Shown here piece after piece: positions 48,475-56,929 of a DNA stretch of 64,000 nt (position 1 is the first letter of the stretch; every line of letters starts with the position of its first letter). The notes below the pieces were generated by a model. It was not told the origin of the DNA, made no database searches, and was given only the letters and a program-made list of their open reading frames with translations. The translations under genes were made by a program, and so were the position numbers. The DNA is taken from positions 496,001 to 560,000 of the forward strand of contig CAJIZF010000001.1 in NCBI GenBank assembly GCA_905181835.1, given 5' to 3'. The DNA is from an uncultured Flavobacteriaceae bacterium. Lineage in GTDB: Bacteria > Bacteroidota > Bacteroidia > Flavobacteriales > Flavobacteriaceae.

Positions 48475-49791
48475 ATGATGACAAAATTTGAATTGAAGTT
48501 ACCAAAAATGGGAGAAAGTGTTGCGGAAGCAACCTTAACTAGTTGGCTCAAAGAAGTTGGAGATACTATTGAAGAGGACGAGGCAGTATTAGAAATTGCT
48601 ACCGATAAAGTAGATAGCGAGGTGCCAAGCGAAGTAACGGGTGTTTTAGTTGAAAAACTTTTTGACGTTGATGATGTAATTCAAGTAGGGCAGACCATTG
48701 CTATTATTGAAATAGCTGTAGAAGGAGCTATTCCTGAGATCTCTATCCCAGAGGAAGAAAATGAGGTGATTCCAACTAAAGAAATAATTGCCGCTGTAGC
48801 AGCTCCTGTTCTTGAAACTGTATCAAGTGTTGTGCAAAGTTCAGACAGTCGTTTTTATTCACCTTTGGTTAAAAATATTGCTGTAGCAGAAGGTATTTCA
48901 CAACAAGAATTAGATCAAATTTCTGGAACAGGAAAAGATGGAAGAGTTACTAAAAACGATATTTTAAAATTTGTGGAAAATCGAAGTACTCAGCCTTTAA
49001 TAAAAGAAACCACGACAATAAATAAGGAAGCTACACAAAAAGAAAGTAAACCAGTTTCAACAACTCCAGTATCTGTAAATGGAGGAGATGAAATTATAGA
49101 AATGACTCGTATGGGCAAATTAATTGCCCATCATATGGTGGAGAGTGTACAAACTTCTGCTCACGTTCAGTCTTTTATTGAAGCAGATGTTACTAATATA
49201 TGGAATTGGCGTAAAAAAGTAAAAGACGGATTCACAAAGCGAGAAGGTGAAAATTTAACCTTCACACCAATTTTTTTAGAAGCTGTTGCAAAAGCGTTAA
49301 AAGATTTTCCGATGCTTAATATTTCGGTAGATGGCGATAAAATCATTAAACGAAAAAACATCAACTTAGGGATGGCAGCTGCATTAGCAGACGGTAATCT
49401 AATAGTTCCTGTAATTAAAAATGCCGATCAATTAAACTTGGTTGGAATGAGTAAAGCAGTAAACGATTTAGCCCAAAGAGCTAGAGGTGGACAGCTAAAA
49501 CCAGACGATATTCAAGGAGGAACTTATACCGTAACAAATGTAGGTACCTTTGGAAGTATTATGGGAACACCTATAATCAATCAACCACAAGTAGGTATTT
49601 TGGCTTTAGGAGCCATCAGAAAAGTACCTGCGGTCATTGAAACCCCAGAAGGTGATTTCATAGGAATCCGTTATAAAATGTTCTTATCTCATTCCTATGA
49701 CCATAGGGTAGTAAATGGAGCATTAGGAGGTCAATTTGTTAAAGCTGTTGCTGATTATCTTGAATCTTGGGATTTAAATAGAGAAATTTAA
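48475..49791 (+). CDS. Dihydrolipoamide acyltransferase, E2 of a 2-oxo acid dehydrogenase complex
   Basis: A 438-aa protein. Lipoyl domain at about residues 4-78 with the lipoylated Lys in EIATDKVDSE. An Ala/Glu/Val-rich linker follows, then a peripheral subunit-binding domain (FYSPLVKNIAVAEGISQQEL ... GKDGRVTKNDIL, about 123-165), and the catalytic domain (about 205-438). The active-site motif normally reads HxxxDG; here it is HRVVNG, with Asn for Asp. It probably belongs to the branched-chain or 2-oxoglutarate complex; E1 and E3 are not adjacent. It has its own promoter. A second ATG one codon later is an equal start. Confidence 0.87.
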   Translation: MMTKFELKLPKMGESVAEATLTSWLKEVGDTIEEDEAVLEIATDKVDSEVPSEVTGVLVEKLFDVDDVIQVGQTIAIIEIAVEGAIPEISIPEEENEVIPTKEIIAAVAAPVLETVSSVVQSSDSRFYSPLVKNIAVAEGISQQELDQISGTGKDGRVTKNDILKFVENRSTQPLIKETTTINKEATQKESKPVSTTPVSVNGGDEIIEMTRMGKLIAHHMVESVQTSAHVQSFIEADVTNIWNWRKKVKDGFTKREGENLTFTPIFLEAVAKALKDFPMLNISVDGDKIIKRKNINLGMAAALADGNLIVPVIKNADQLNLVGMSKAVNDLAQRARGGQLKPDDIQGGTYTVTNVGTFGSIMGTPIINQPQVGILALGAIRKVPAVIETPEGDFIGIRYKMFLSHSYDHRVVNGALGGQFVKAVADYLESWDLNREI

Positions 49792-49834
49792 AAATGATTT
49801 TTCTTTTTTAGTAATTTTCAAGAGGGGTATTCAA

Positions 49835-49842
49835 TATATTTG
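49835..49842 (+). promoter_or_regulatory. -7 element for the exonuclease gene
   Basis: TATATTTG fits TAnnTTTG, 18 bases before the ATG at 49861. Confidence 0.55.
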
Positions 49843-49860
49843 TTCGTATAAAAATTCATA

Positions 49861-50688
49861 ATGGAATTAAAATTAAAAAAACCTATATGCTTTTTTGATT
49901 TAGAAACAACTGGGGTAAATGTTTCAAAAGATCGCATCGTAGAAATATCGATATTAAAAGTTTTTCCTAATGGGAACAAAGAAAGTTTTACTTGGCGTGT
50001 TAATCCTGAGATGAAAATCCCCGCAGTAACTACTGCAATCCATGGTATTTCTGACGAAATGGTACTAAATGAGCCTACGTTTAAAGAATTAGCGCCAAAA
50101 GTTTCCGAATTAATAAAGAACAGTGACCTAGGTGGATTTAATTCTAATAGATTTGATATTCCTTTATTAGCTGAAGAATTGTTGAGAGCAGAAATTGATT
50201 TTGATTTAAAAGTTAATCAAGCAGTCGATGTTCAAACTATTTTTCATAAAATGGAGAAAAGAACTTTGGAAGCTGCCTATAAATTTTACTGTAATAAAGA
50301 CCTTACGAATGCTCATAGCGCTGAAGCAGATACAATGGCTACCTATGAAGTATTGAAGGCGCAGTTAGATAAATACGATGGTTTAGAAAACGATATGGAT
50401 TACCTATCTAAATTTAGTTCTCACCAAAACTTTGCTGATTTTGCTGGTTTTATTGGTTACAATAAAGAGGGTCAGGAAATAATTACTTTTGGAAAACATA
50501 AAGGAAAAGTGATTGAGGATTTATTTAAAACGGAGCCAGGCTATTTTAGTTGGATACAGAATGCAGATTTTCCTAATTATACCAAGAAGGTCTTAAGAGA
50601 TTTAAAAAATAGAATTAGCAATAAAACTGTGGGTCCTATAACTGATGATAGTTTAAATATGTTAAAAAATAAATTCAACACAAAATGA
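49861..50688 (+). CDS. DEDDh 3'-5' exonuclease with ExoX-like C-terminal module
   Basis: A 275-aa protein. Exo I FFDLETTGV (Asp/Glu, about residues 12-20), Exo II GFNSNRFDIPLL (about 97-108), Exo III NAHSAEADTMATYE (His and Asp, about 159-172). A second short module near 205-235 has FGKHKGKVIEDLFKTEPGYF, seen in exodeoxyribonuclease X-like proteins and DUF3820. It should degrade DNA 3' to 5' in repair or as a proofreading factor. The next gene overlaps by 4 bases (ATGA), suggesting coupled translation. Confidence 0.85.
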   Translation: MELKLKKPICFFDLETTGVNVSKDRIVEISILKVFPNGNKESFTWRVNPEMKIPAVTTAIHGISDEMVLNEPTFKELAPKVSELIKNSDLGGFNSNRFDIPLLAEELLRAEIDFDLKVNQAVDVQTIFHKMEKRTLEAAYKFYCNKDLTNAHSAEADTMATYEVLKAQLDKYDGLENDMDYLSKFSSHQNFADFAGFIGYNKEGQEIITFGKHKGKVIEDLFKTEPGYFSWIQNADFPNYTKKVLRDLKNRISNKTVGPITDDSLNMLKNKFNTK

Positions 50689-51296
50689 AAATAATTTGTG
50701 TAGGTAGAAATTATGTGGAACATGCTAAAGAGTTAAATAACAAAGCTCCAAAAGATCCTGTCTTATTTTTAAAGCCAGACACTGCTATTTTGTTAAAAAA
50801 GCAACCTTTTTTTATCCCTGAGTTTTCTAATAATGTGCATCATGAAGTGGAAATTTTGGTAAAGATTAATAGAATTGGAAAACACATTGATCAAAAATTT
50901 GCACATAAATATTATGATGAAATAGGTTTAGGGATAGACTTTACCGCTAGAGATCTTCAGTCTCAACTTAAAGAAAAAGGATTGCCTTGGGAAAAAGCTA
51001 AAGCATTTGATGGTTCCGCTGTCATCGGTAATTTCGTTTCTAAAACAAAGTTTTCTAACGTAAATAATATAAATTTTAGTTTAAAAAGAAATGATGAGGT
51101 TGTTCAAAGTGGGAACACTTTGCTGATGCAATGGAAAATTGATACTTTAATCGAATACATATCTAAATACTTTACTTTAAAGATTGGAGATATTATATTT
51201 ACAGGTACTCCCTCCGGAGTTGGTAAAGTAATCTCTGATGATATTTTAGTTGGTTTTTTAGAGGAAGAGGAGATGTTCTCCATAAAAGTTAAATGA
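50685..51296 (+). CDS. Fumarylacetoacetate hydrolase family protein
   Basis: A 203-aa single FAH domain. Metal-binding acidic residues occur in VHHEVEILVKI (about 46-56) and the core block GLGIDFTARDLQSQLKEKGL is followed by PWEKAKAFDGSAV; FTGTPSGVGKV ends the domain. Related proteins act as acylpyruvate hydrolase or oxaloacetate decarboxylase/tautomerase; the specific reaction is not certain. It starts inside the end of the exonuclease gene and is followed after 16 bases by cinA. Confidence 0.85.
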   Translation: MKIICVGRNYVEHAKELNNKAPKDPVLFLKPDTAILLKKQPFFIPEFSNNVHHEVEILVKINRIGKHIDQKFAHKYYDEIGLGIDFTARDLQSQLKEKGLPWEKAKAFDGSAVIGNFVSKTKFSNVNNINFSLKRNDEVVQSGNTLLMQWKIDTLIEYISKYFTLKIGDIIFTGTPSGVGKVISDDILVGFLEEEEMFSIKVK

Positions 51297-51312
51297 TGAT
51301 TTCACTTTATAA

Positions 51313-52560
51313 ATGCTAGCAGAAATAATTACCATCGGTGATGAGATTTTAATTGGACAGATTATTGATACCAACTCGGTCTTTATTTCTAAAGAACTAA
51401 ATAAAATTGGAGTCCAAGTCTATCAAATTACATCCATACAAGATGATCGAATCCATATTTTAGAGGCTTTAGCTAATGCACGTAAAAGAGTTGATATAGT
51501 TATTCTTACTGGTGGTTTAGGACCAACTAAAGACGATATTACAAAAGTAACTTTGTGTGATTTTTTTGAAGATACGCTGATTGAAAACAACGAAGTTTTG
51601 AAGCACGTAAAACAGCTTTATAAAAAATTCACCAATCAGCCACCGCTTCCTGAAAATTTAAATCAAGCATTGGTTCCTTCCAGGGCGACTGTTTTAAAAA
51701 ATAATTTTGGAACCGCTCCGGGTATGTGGATGGAGCAAGAAAATACGGTGTATATATCCTTACCTGGAATTCCATTCGAAATGAAAAATTTGATGAAGTT
51801 AAAGGTACTTCCAAAAATTATTGAAAAATTTGACTGTCCTTTTATATACCACAAGACATTATTAACGATTGGAAAAGGAGAAAGTGAAATTGTTAAAATT
51901 ATTCGTCAGTGGGCAGATGCTTTACCTAGTAATATTAAATTGGCTTATTTACCCTCGTTAGGAAGAGTTCGTCTTAGACTTTCTTCAAAAGGTTTTGAAG
52001 AATCAAAGGTTAAACAGGAAGTAGATGAGCAAATGGATCTATTACATCAATTGCTAATCGATATTGCAGTTGGTTATGAAAATGAAACAAACTTGGTCGA
52101 TCAAATTGCACAACTTTTTAATGCATCTAAGAAAACACTCAGTGTTTCCGAAAGTTGTACTGGTGGAAAAATTGTAGAAATGATTACCACGGAACCAGGT
52201 ATTTCCTCTTTTTTTAGAGGGAGTTTAGTTACTTATGCTACAGATACTAAAACTTCTGTCTTGGGAATCAATAAAAACATCATTGATAAATTTTCTGTTG
52301 TTAGTAAAGAGGTGGCCGAATCTATGGCGATAGCATCTAATAAAGTTTTTAAAACGGATTATGCAATAGCAACTACAGGAAATGCAGGACCAAGTAAAGG
52401 AGAAACTGATGATGAGTTGGGTACTGTACATATTGCAATAGCAAGTCCAAAAGGGGTGAAGTCAAAGAAATTTAATTTTGGACAGCCGAGGGAGCGAGTT
52501 ATTGCTAAAGCTACGTATAAAGCTCTTGAAATGCTTCAAAAAGAAATTTTAAAAAACTAA
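51313..52560 (+). CDS. cinA: CinA family protein (nicotinamide-nucleotide amidase type)
   Basis: A 415-aa two-domain protein. The N-terminal MoaB/COG1058 domain (EIITIGDEILIGQIIDTNS; ILTGGLGPTKDDITK at about 63-77; YISLPGIPFEMKNLM) is followed by a C-terminal PncC amidase domain from about residue 255 with the active Ser in SVSESCTGGKI and TTGNAGPSKGETDDELG. It probably converts NMN to NaMN and cleaves ADP-ribose-type products in NAD recycling. It is the last gene of the exonuclease-FAH-cinA operon. Confidence 0.9.
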   Translation: MLAEIITIGDEILIGQIIDTNSVFISKELNKIGVQVYQITSIQDDRIHILEALANARKRVDIVILTGGLGPTKDDITKVTLCDFFEDTLIENNEVLKHVKQLYKKFTNQPPLPENLNQALVPSRATVLKNNFGTAPGMWMEQENTVYISLPGIPFEMKNLMKLKVLPKIIEKFDCPFIYHKTLLTIGKGESEIVKIIRQWADALPSNIKLAYLPSLGRVRLRLSSKGFEESKVKQEVDEQMDLLHQLLIDIAVGYENETNLVDQIAQLFNASKKTLSVSESCTGGKIVEMITTEPGISSFFRGSLVTYATDTKTSVLGINKNIIDKFSVVSKEVAESMAIASNKVFKTDYAIATTGNAGPSKGETDDELGTVHIAIASPKGVKSKKFNFGQPRERVIAKATYKALEMLQKEILKN

Positions 52561-52570
52561 TTTTCTTTTG

Positions 52571-52601
52571 TTGTAGGTAACAATAAATTTTATTAAATTT
52601 G
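52571..52601 (+). promoter_or_regulatory. Promoter for rpmB-rpmG-DUF4295
   Basis: TTG at 52571-52573, a 20-base spacer and TAAATTTG at 52594-52601 fit the Bacteroidota -33/-7 consensus, the best-spaced example in the window. Confidence 0.65.
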
Positions 52602-52634
52602 CACCCTGTTTAAAATAACTAAAAGATATTAGGA

Positions 52635-52874
52635 ATGTCAAGAGTTTGTGAGCTTACTGGAAAAAAGGCAATGTTTGGGAATAATGTTTCTCACGCTATG
52701 AATAAAACCAGAAGAAGATTTAATGTAAATCTTATAAAAAAACGTTTTTATTTACCTGAAGAAGATAAATGGATTACTATCAAAGTAGCTGCTTCAGCTT
52801 TAAAAACAATTAACAAAAAAGGAATTACTGCAGTAGTTAAAGAAGCTCGTGAAAAAGGCTACTTAAACCAATAA
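52635..52874 (+). CDS. rpmB: 50S ribosomal protein bL28
   Basis: A 79-aa basic protein with the bL28 N-terminus [20 protein letters not shown], then [11 protein letters not shown] and the C-terminal [10 protein letters not shown]. Full length. First gene of the small ribosomal cluster rpmB-rpmG-DUF4295. Confidence 0.95.
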   Translation: MSRVCELTGKKAMFGNNVSHAMNKTRRRFNVNLIKKRFYLPEEDKWITIKVAASALKTINKKGITAVVKEAREKGYLNQ

Positions 52875-52902
52875 TGCATTTTAATAATTAAAGTCGATTA
52901 CA

Positions 52903-53085
52903 ATGGCTAAAAAAGGAAATAGAGTACAAGTAATATTAGAGTGTACAGAACACAAATCGTCTGGTAAACCAGGTACATCTCGTTATATTACTACAAAAAA
53001 TAAAAAAAACACTCCAGATCGTATGGAAATTAAAAAATTCAATCCGATTCTTAAAAAGATGACCGTACATAAGGAGATAAAATAA
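52903..53085 (+). CDS. rpmG: 50S ribosomal protein bL33
   Basis: A 60-aa basic protein with the bL33 pattern [20 protein letters not shown] and [17 protein letters not shown]. It has only one Cys, so it is the non-zinc form. Ends 6 bases before the DUF4295 ATG. Confidence 0.95.
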   Translation: MAKKGNRVQVILECTEHKSSGKPGTSRYITTKNKKNTPDRMEIKKFNPILKKMTVHKEIK

Positions 53086-53091
53086 TTAGAC

Positions 53092-53244
53092 ATGGCAAAA
53101 AAATCAATAGCATCATTACAGACTGGTTCAAAACGTTTAACAAAAGCAATAAAGATGGTAAAATCGGATAAATCCGGTGCCTATACTTTTGTTGAGTCTA
53201 TCATGGCTCCAGACCAAGTAAATGGTTGGTTTAGTAAAAAATAA
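53092..53244 (+). CDS. DUF4295 protein, small Bacteroidota-specific basic protein
   Basis: A 50-aa very basic protein (MAKKSIASLQTGSKRLTKAI ... SGAYTFVESIMAPDQVNGWF ... SKK) matching DUF4295. It is always found with rpmB, rpmG, ftsY and rimO in the flavobacterial genomes I know. Size, charge and location point to a ribosomal or ribosome-binding protein. A new protein, bL38, was reported in the F. johnsoniae ribosome structure; I cannot confirm that this is the same protein. The gene is followed by a terminator. Confidence 0.82.
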   Translation: MAKKSIASLQTGSKRLTKAIKMVKSDKSGAYTFVESIMAPDQVNGWFSKK

Positions 53245-53263
53245 GACCAACTAGAAATCTTCA

Positions 53264-53294
53264 GAAAGCCACTTTTTTTAAAGTGGCTTTTCTA
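53264..53294 (+). terminator. Terminator after DUF4295
   Basis: AAAGCCACTT pairs perfectly with AAGTGGCTTT around a T-rich loop, followed by TCTATTT. It closes the rpmB operon. Confidence 0.75.
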
Positions 53295-53329
53295 TTTAAT
53301 AATATTTTTAGAACAAAGCTGCTAAATCT

Positions 53330-53337
53330 TATATTTG
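53330..53337 (+). promoter_or_regulatory. -7 element for ftsY
   Basis: TATATTTG fits TAnnTTTG, 28 bases before the ftsY ATG. Confidence 0.55.
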
Positions 53338-53365
53338 TAATTAATTAGATTCTAAAAAACTAACT

Positions 53366-54319
53366 ATGAGTTTTTTTAAAAAAATATTTTCAAAAGAAAA
53401 AAAAGAAACCTTAGATAAAGGTCTTGAAAAAACTAAATCGTCATTTTTTGATAAACTTAGTAAAGTTGTTGCTGGAAAAAGTAAAGTTGATGATGATGTA
53501 TTAGATAATTTAGAAGAGGTATTAGTATCTAGTGATGTAGGGGTGGAGACAACTTTAAAAGTTATAGATCGAATTGAAGCCCGAGTTTCAAAAGAAAAAT
53601 ATCTAGGTACCGATGAGCTTAACAAAATTCTTCGAGAGGAAATATCGGGTTTATTAAGTGAAACAAATACTGGTAATGCTACCGAATTTGATATTCCAGA
53701 ACAAGATACTCCTTATGTGATCATGGTGGTTGGTGTAAATGGTGCTGGAAAAACGACCACTATTGGTAAACTAGCTAGTCAATTTAAAAAAGCTGGGAAA
53801 CATGTTGTTTTAGGTGCAGCAGATACCTTTAGAGCTGCAGCAATTGATCAGTTACAAGTGTGGGCAGATCGAACTGATGTTCCTATTGTTAAACAAACTA
53901 TGGGCAGTGATCCAGCAAGTGTTGCTTTTGATACCCTTAAAAGTGCTGTTAGTCAAAAAGCTGATGTCGTAATAATCGATACTGCAGGAAGACTTCACAA
54001 CAAGGTTAATTTAATGAATGAGCTGACTAAAATAAAACGAGTTATGGAAAAAGTAATTCCTGAGACCCCAAATGATGTTTTATTAGTATTAGACGGTTCA
54101 ACTGGACAAAATGCTTTTGAACAAGCTAAACAATTTACAGCCGCTACCGAAGTTACTTCACTAGCAGTCACAAAATTAGACGGAACTGCTAAAGGTGGTG
54201 TTGTGATAGGTATTAGTGATCAATTTAAAATTCCTGTTAAATATATTGGAGTCGGTGAGGGTATTGATGATCTTCAAGTTTTTAATAAAATTGAGTTTGT
54301 AGATTCGTTCTTTAAATAG
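53366..54319 (+). CDS. ftsY: Signal recognition particle receptor FtsY
   Basis: A 317-aa SRP GTPase without the long acidic A domain of E. coli FtsY; only a Lys-rich N-terminus (FFKKIFSKEKKETLDKG) precedes the NG domain, typical for the phylum. G1 VVGVNGAGKTTTIGKLA (about residues 120-136), DTFRAAAIDQL, G3 DTAGRLHNK (about 202-210), and TKLDGTAKGG (about 269-278). It targets ribosome-nascent chains to SecYEG. rimO follows after 16 bases. Confidence 0.94.
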   Translation: MSFFKKIFSKEKKETLDKGLEKTKSSFFDKLSKVVAGKSKVDDDVLDNLEEVLVSSDVGVETTLKVIDRIEARVSKEKYLGTDELNKILREEISGLLSETNTGNATEFDIPEQDTPYVIMVVGVNGAGKTTTIGKLASQFKKAGKHVVLGAADTFRAAAIDQLQVWADRTDVPIVKQTMGSDPASVAFDTLKSAVSQKADVVIIDTAGRLHNKVNLMNELTKIKRVMEKVIPETPNDVLLVLDGSTGQNAFEQAKQFTAATEVTSLAVTKLDGTAKGGVVIGISDQFKIPVKYIGVGEGIDDLQVFNKIEFVDSFFK

Positions 54320-54335
54320 ATTTCAATTAATAAAT

Positions 54336-55640
54336 ATGCGCACTAAAAGTATAAAGAAAAATAAAATTAACGTTGTCACATTAGGTTGTTCTAAAAACGT
54401 TTATGACAGTGAAGTGTTAATGGGTCAGTTAAAAGCCAACAACAAAGAGGTAGTTCATGAGGATGAAGGAAATATTGTTGTAATTAATACTTGTGGTTTT
54501 ATTGCCAATGCTAAAGAAGAAAGTATCAATACTATTTTAGATTACGTTCAAAAAAAACAAGATGGAACCGTAGATAAGGTTTTTGTAACGGGTTGTTTAT
54601 CTGAAAGGTACAAGCCAGATTTACAAAAAGAAATACCTGATGTAGATCAGTATTTTGGAACCACTGAATTACCAAGCTTATTAAAAGCTCTTGAAGCAGA
54701 CTACAGACACGAATTAATAGGAGAGCGATTGACGACCACTCCTAAAAACTATGCCTATTTAAAAATTGCTGAGGGTTGTGACCGCCCATGTTCTTTTTGT
54801 GCCATTCCTTTAATGAGAGGAAAGCATAAAAGTACCCCCATTGAAGAATTAGTTATTGAAACAGAAAAATTAGCTGCAAACGGAGTTAAAGAGATAATTT
54901 TAATCGCCCAAGACTTAACGTATTATGGTTTGGATATTTATAAAAAAAGAAACCTTGCAGAATTGCTAAAAGAGCTAATAAAAGTAGAAGGTATCGATTG
55001 GATTCGTTTGCATTATGCTTTTCCAACTGGATTTCCATTGGATGTATTAGAAGTGATGAGAAATGAATCTAAAGTATGTAATTATATTGATATTCCACTG
55101 CAACATATTTCAGATTCCGTATTAAAATCAATGAAACGCGGGTTTGGAAAAGAAAAAATAAACAGACTATTAAAAGATTTTAGAGAAAGAGTGCCAGGGA
55201 TGGCTATAAGAACAACTTTAATAGTCGGATATCCTGGAGAAACTGAAGAGAACTTCCAAGAGTTAAAACAATGGGTGTCTGATATGCGATTTGAACGACT
55301 GGGATGTTTTACCTATTCTCACGAAGAAAATACTACTGCATACTTATTAGAAGATGATGTTCCAGAAGAGGTAAAAATGCAACGAGCTAATGAAATTATG
55401 GAAATTCAATCACAAATATCTTGGGAGTTAAATCAAGATAAAATTGACAAAGAATTTAAAGTAATCATTGATCGTAAAGAAGGAAATTATTTTGTTGGTA
55501 GAACTCAGTTTGATAGTCCAGACGTAGACAATGAAGTTCTTATAAACGCAAAAAAATCTTATATTCGTTCAGGTGATTTTGCCACTGTAAAAATTATTTC
55601 AGCAGAGGATTTTGATTTGTATGCAGAAGTGATTTCTTAA
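54336..55640 (+). CDS. rimO: Ribosomal protein S12 methylthiotransferase RimO
   Basis: A 434-aa radical-SAM enzyme. The UPF0004 domain (VVTLGCSKNVYDSEVLMGQL, NTCGF, VTGCLSERY) supplies Cys for the second 4Fe-4S cluster; the radical-SAM triad is CDRPCSFC (about residues 148-155); a TRAM domain closes the protein (about 370-434). It adds a methylthio group to Asp of uS12. Probably in an operon with ftsY. Confidence 0.93.
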   Translation: MRTKSIKKNKINVVTLGCSKNVYDSEVLMGQLKANNKEVVHEDEGNIVVINTCGFIANAKEESINTILDYVQKKQDGTVDKVFVTGCLSERYKPDLQKEIPDVDQYFGTTELPSLLKALEADYRHELIGERLTTTPKNYAYLKIAEGCDRPCSFCAIPLMRGKHKSTPIEELVIETEKLAANGVKEIILIAQDLTYYGLDIYKKRNLAELLKELIKVEGIDWIRLHYAFPTGFPLDVLEVMRNESKVCNYIDIPLQHISDSVLKSMKRGFGKEKINRLLKDFRERVPGMAIRTTLIVGYPGETEENFQELKQWVSDMRFERLGCFTYSHEENTTAYLLEDDVPEEVKMQRANEIMEIQSQISWELNQDKIDKEFKVIIDRKEGNYFVGRTQFDSPDVDNEVLINAKKSYIRSGDFATVKIISAEDFDLYAEVIS

Positions 55641-55687
55641 AAATAAGAAGTTTAAAATTTGTACCTCTAAAATATTCCGTCTTTTAA

Positions 55688-56929
55688 ATGGATACACTAT
55701 TAATTATTGGTCATACGTTTCCTGAACCGTCTACAACTGCAGCTGGAAAAAGGATGATGCAATTAATTTCCTTTTTTGAAGAACATAAGTACCGTATAGT
55801 TTTTTCGAGTACAGCTTCCATATCTGACAAATCTGTTAGTTTTACGGATTCACAAATAGAAGTAAAAAAAATTAAATTAAATGACGCAAGTTTCAATGAT
55901 TTTATAAAAGAATTAAATCCTGCAATGGTCCTTTTTGATCGTTTTGTTACGGAAGAAAAATTTGGCTGGAGAGTTGCAGAATATTGTCCAGAAGCAATTC
56001 GTGTTTTAGATACCGAAGATTTGCATTTTTTAAGAAAAGCGAGACATGAAGCTTTTAAAAATGAAAAAACAATTACAGACGATTATTTATTTTCTGAAAC
56101 TGCTATCCGAGAGATAGCGAGTATATACCGTTGTGATTTATCATTGATTATATCTGAATTTGAAATGAATTTATTAAAAACTACATTTCAACTAAATAGT
56201 GATTTATTATTTTATTTACCATTTTTAACCACTACTATTAAATCCTCTACATATTTGAACCTGCCTTCTTTTGAAGACAGAAAACATTTTGTAACTATTG
56301 GAAATCTTTTACATGCACCAAATATAGATTCGGTTCTATATTTAAAAAAAGAAATTTGGCCAGGTATAAGAAAACAACTTCCTGAAGCAGAATTACATGT
56401 GTACGGTGCTTATGCGCCTCAGCATATTAATGAACTCCATTCTGAGAATGATAAATTTTTAGTTAAAGGTTGGGCTCGTGAGGTCACTGAAATTATGAAA
56501 TCTGCTAAAATTTGCTTGGCACCTTTGCGTTTTGGTGCTGGATTAAAGGGTAAATTTATAGACGCAATGAAAAACGGTACTCCATCCATTACAACCACAA
56601 TTGGAGCAGAGGGTCTTGCTGGAGATTTTCCTTTTTCAGGATTAGTTTCTGATAATATTGAAGCCTTAGTGCAGGCTTCTGTAAATTTATATACTCACAA
56701 AAAAGAATGGTTAAAACTTCAAGAAAATGGAATCGCAATTATAAATAAACGATTTGATAAAAATAAATTTTCAGAAGAATTTAAAATCCATTTAAATAAG
56801 CTCTTAAATAGTAAAGAAAAATACAGAAAACGTAATTTTATTGGACAAATACTTCAATATAAAAATCTGCAAGCAACCAAATATATGAGTAAATGGATTG
56901 CAGAAAAAAACAAAAACAAAGAGTTATAG
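55688..56929 (+). CDS. Glycosyltransferase (GT4-like, GT-B fold)
   Basis: A 413-aa protein. The N-terminus DTLLIIGHTFPEPSTTAAGK is a GT-B acceptor domain; the C-terminal half has FVTIGNLLHAPNIDSVLYLK, the mid VYGAYAPQH, and the donor-binding CLAPLRFGAGLKGKFIDAMK (about 279-298) followed by GTPSITTTIGAEGL, the GT4/GT1 glycine- and acid-rich loop. It probably adds a sugar to a surface polysaccharide or lipid. Acceptor and donor unknown. Its end overlaps the convergent SDR gene by 6 bases. Confidence 0.8.
   Translation: MDTLLIIGHTFPEPSTTAAGKRMMQLISFFEEHKYRIVFSSTASISDKSVSFTDSQIEVKKIKLNDASFNDFIKELNPAMVLFDRFVTEEKFGWRVAEYCPEAIRVLDTEDLHFLRKARHEAFKNEKTITDDYLFSETAIREIASIYRCDLSLIISEFEMNLLKTTFQLNSDLLFYLPFLTTTIKSSTYLNLPSFEDRKHFVTIGNLLHAPNIDSVLYLKKEIWPGIRKQLPEAELHVYGAYAPQHINELHSENDKFLVKGWAREVTEIMKSAKICLAPLRFGAGLKGKFIDAMKNGTPSITTTIGAEGLAGDFPFSGLVSDNIEALVQASVNLYTHKKEWLKLQENGIAIINKRFDKNKFSEEFKIHLNKLLNSKEKYRKRNFIGQILQYKNLQATKYMSKWIAEKNKNKEL

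Noticed and set aside
53071-53076. AAGGAG as a Shine-Dalgarno for DUF4295
   Set aside because: It lies inside the end of rpmG with about 15 bases to the ATG, too far for a normal SD.
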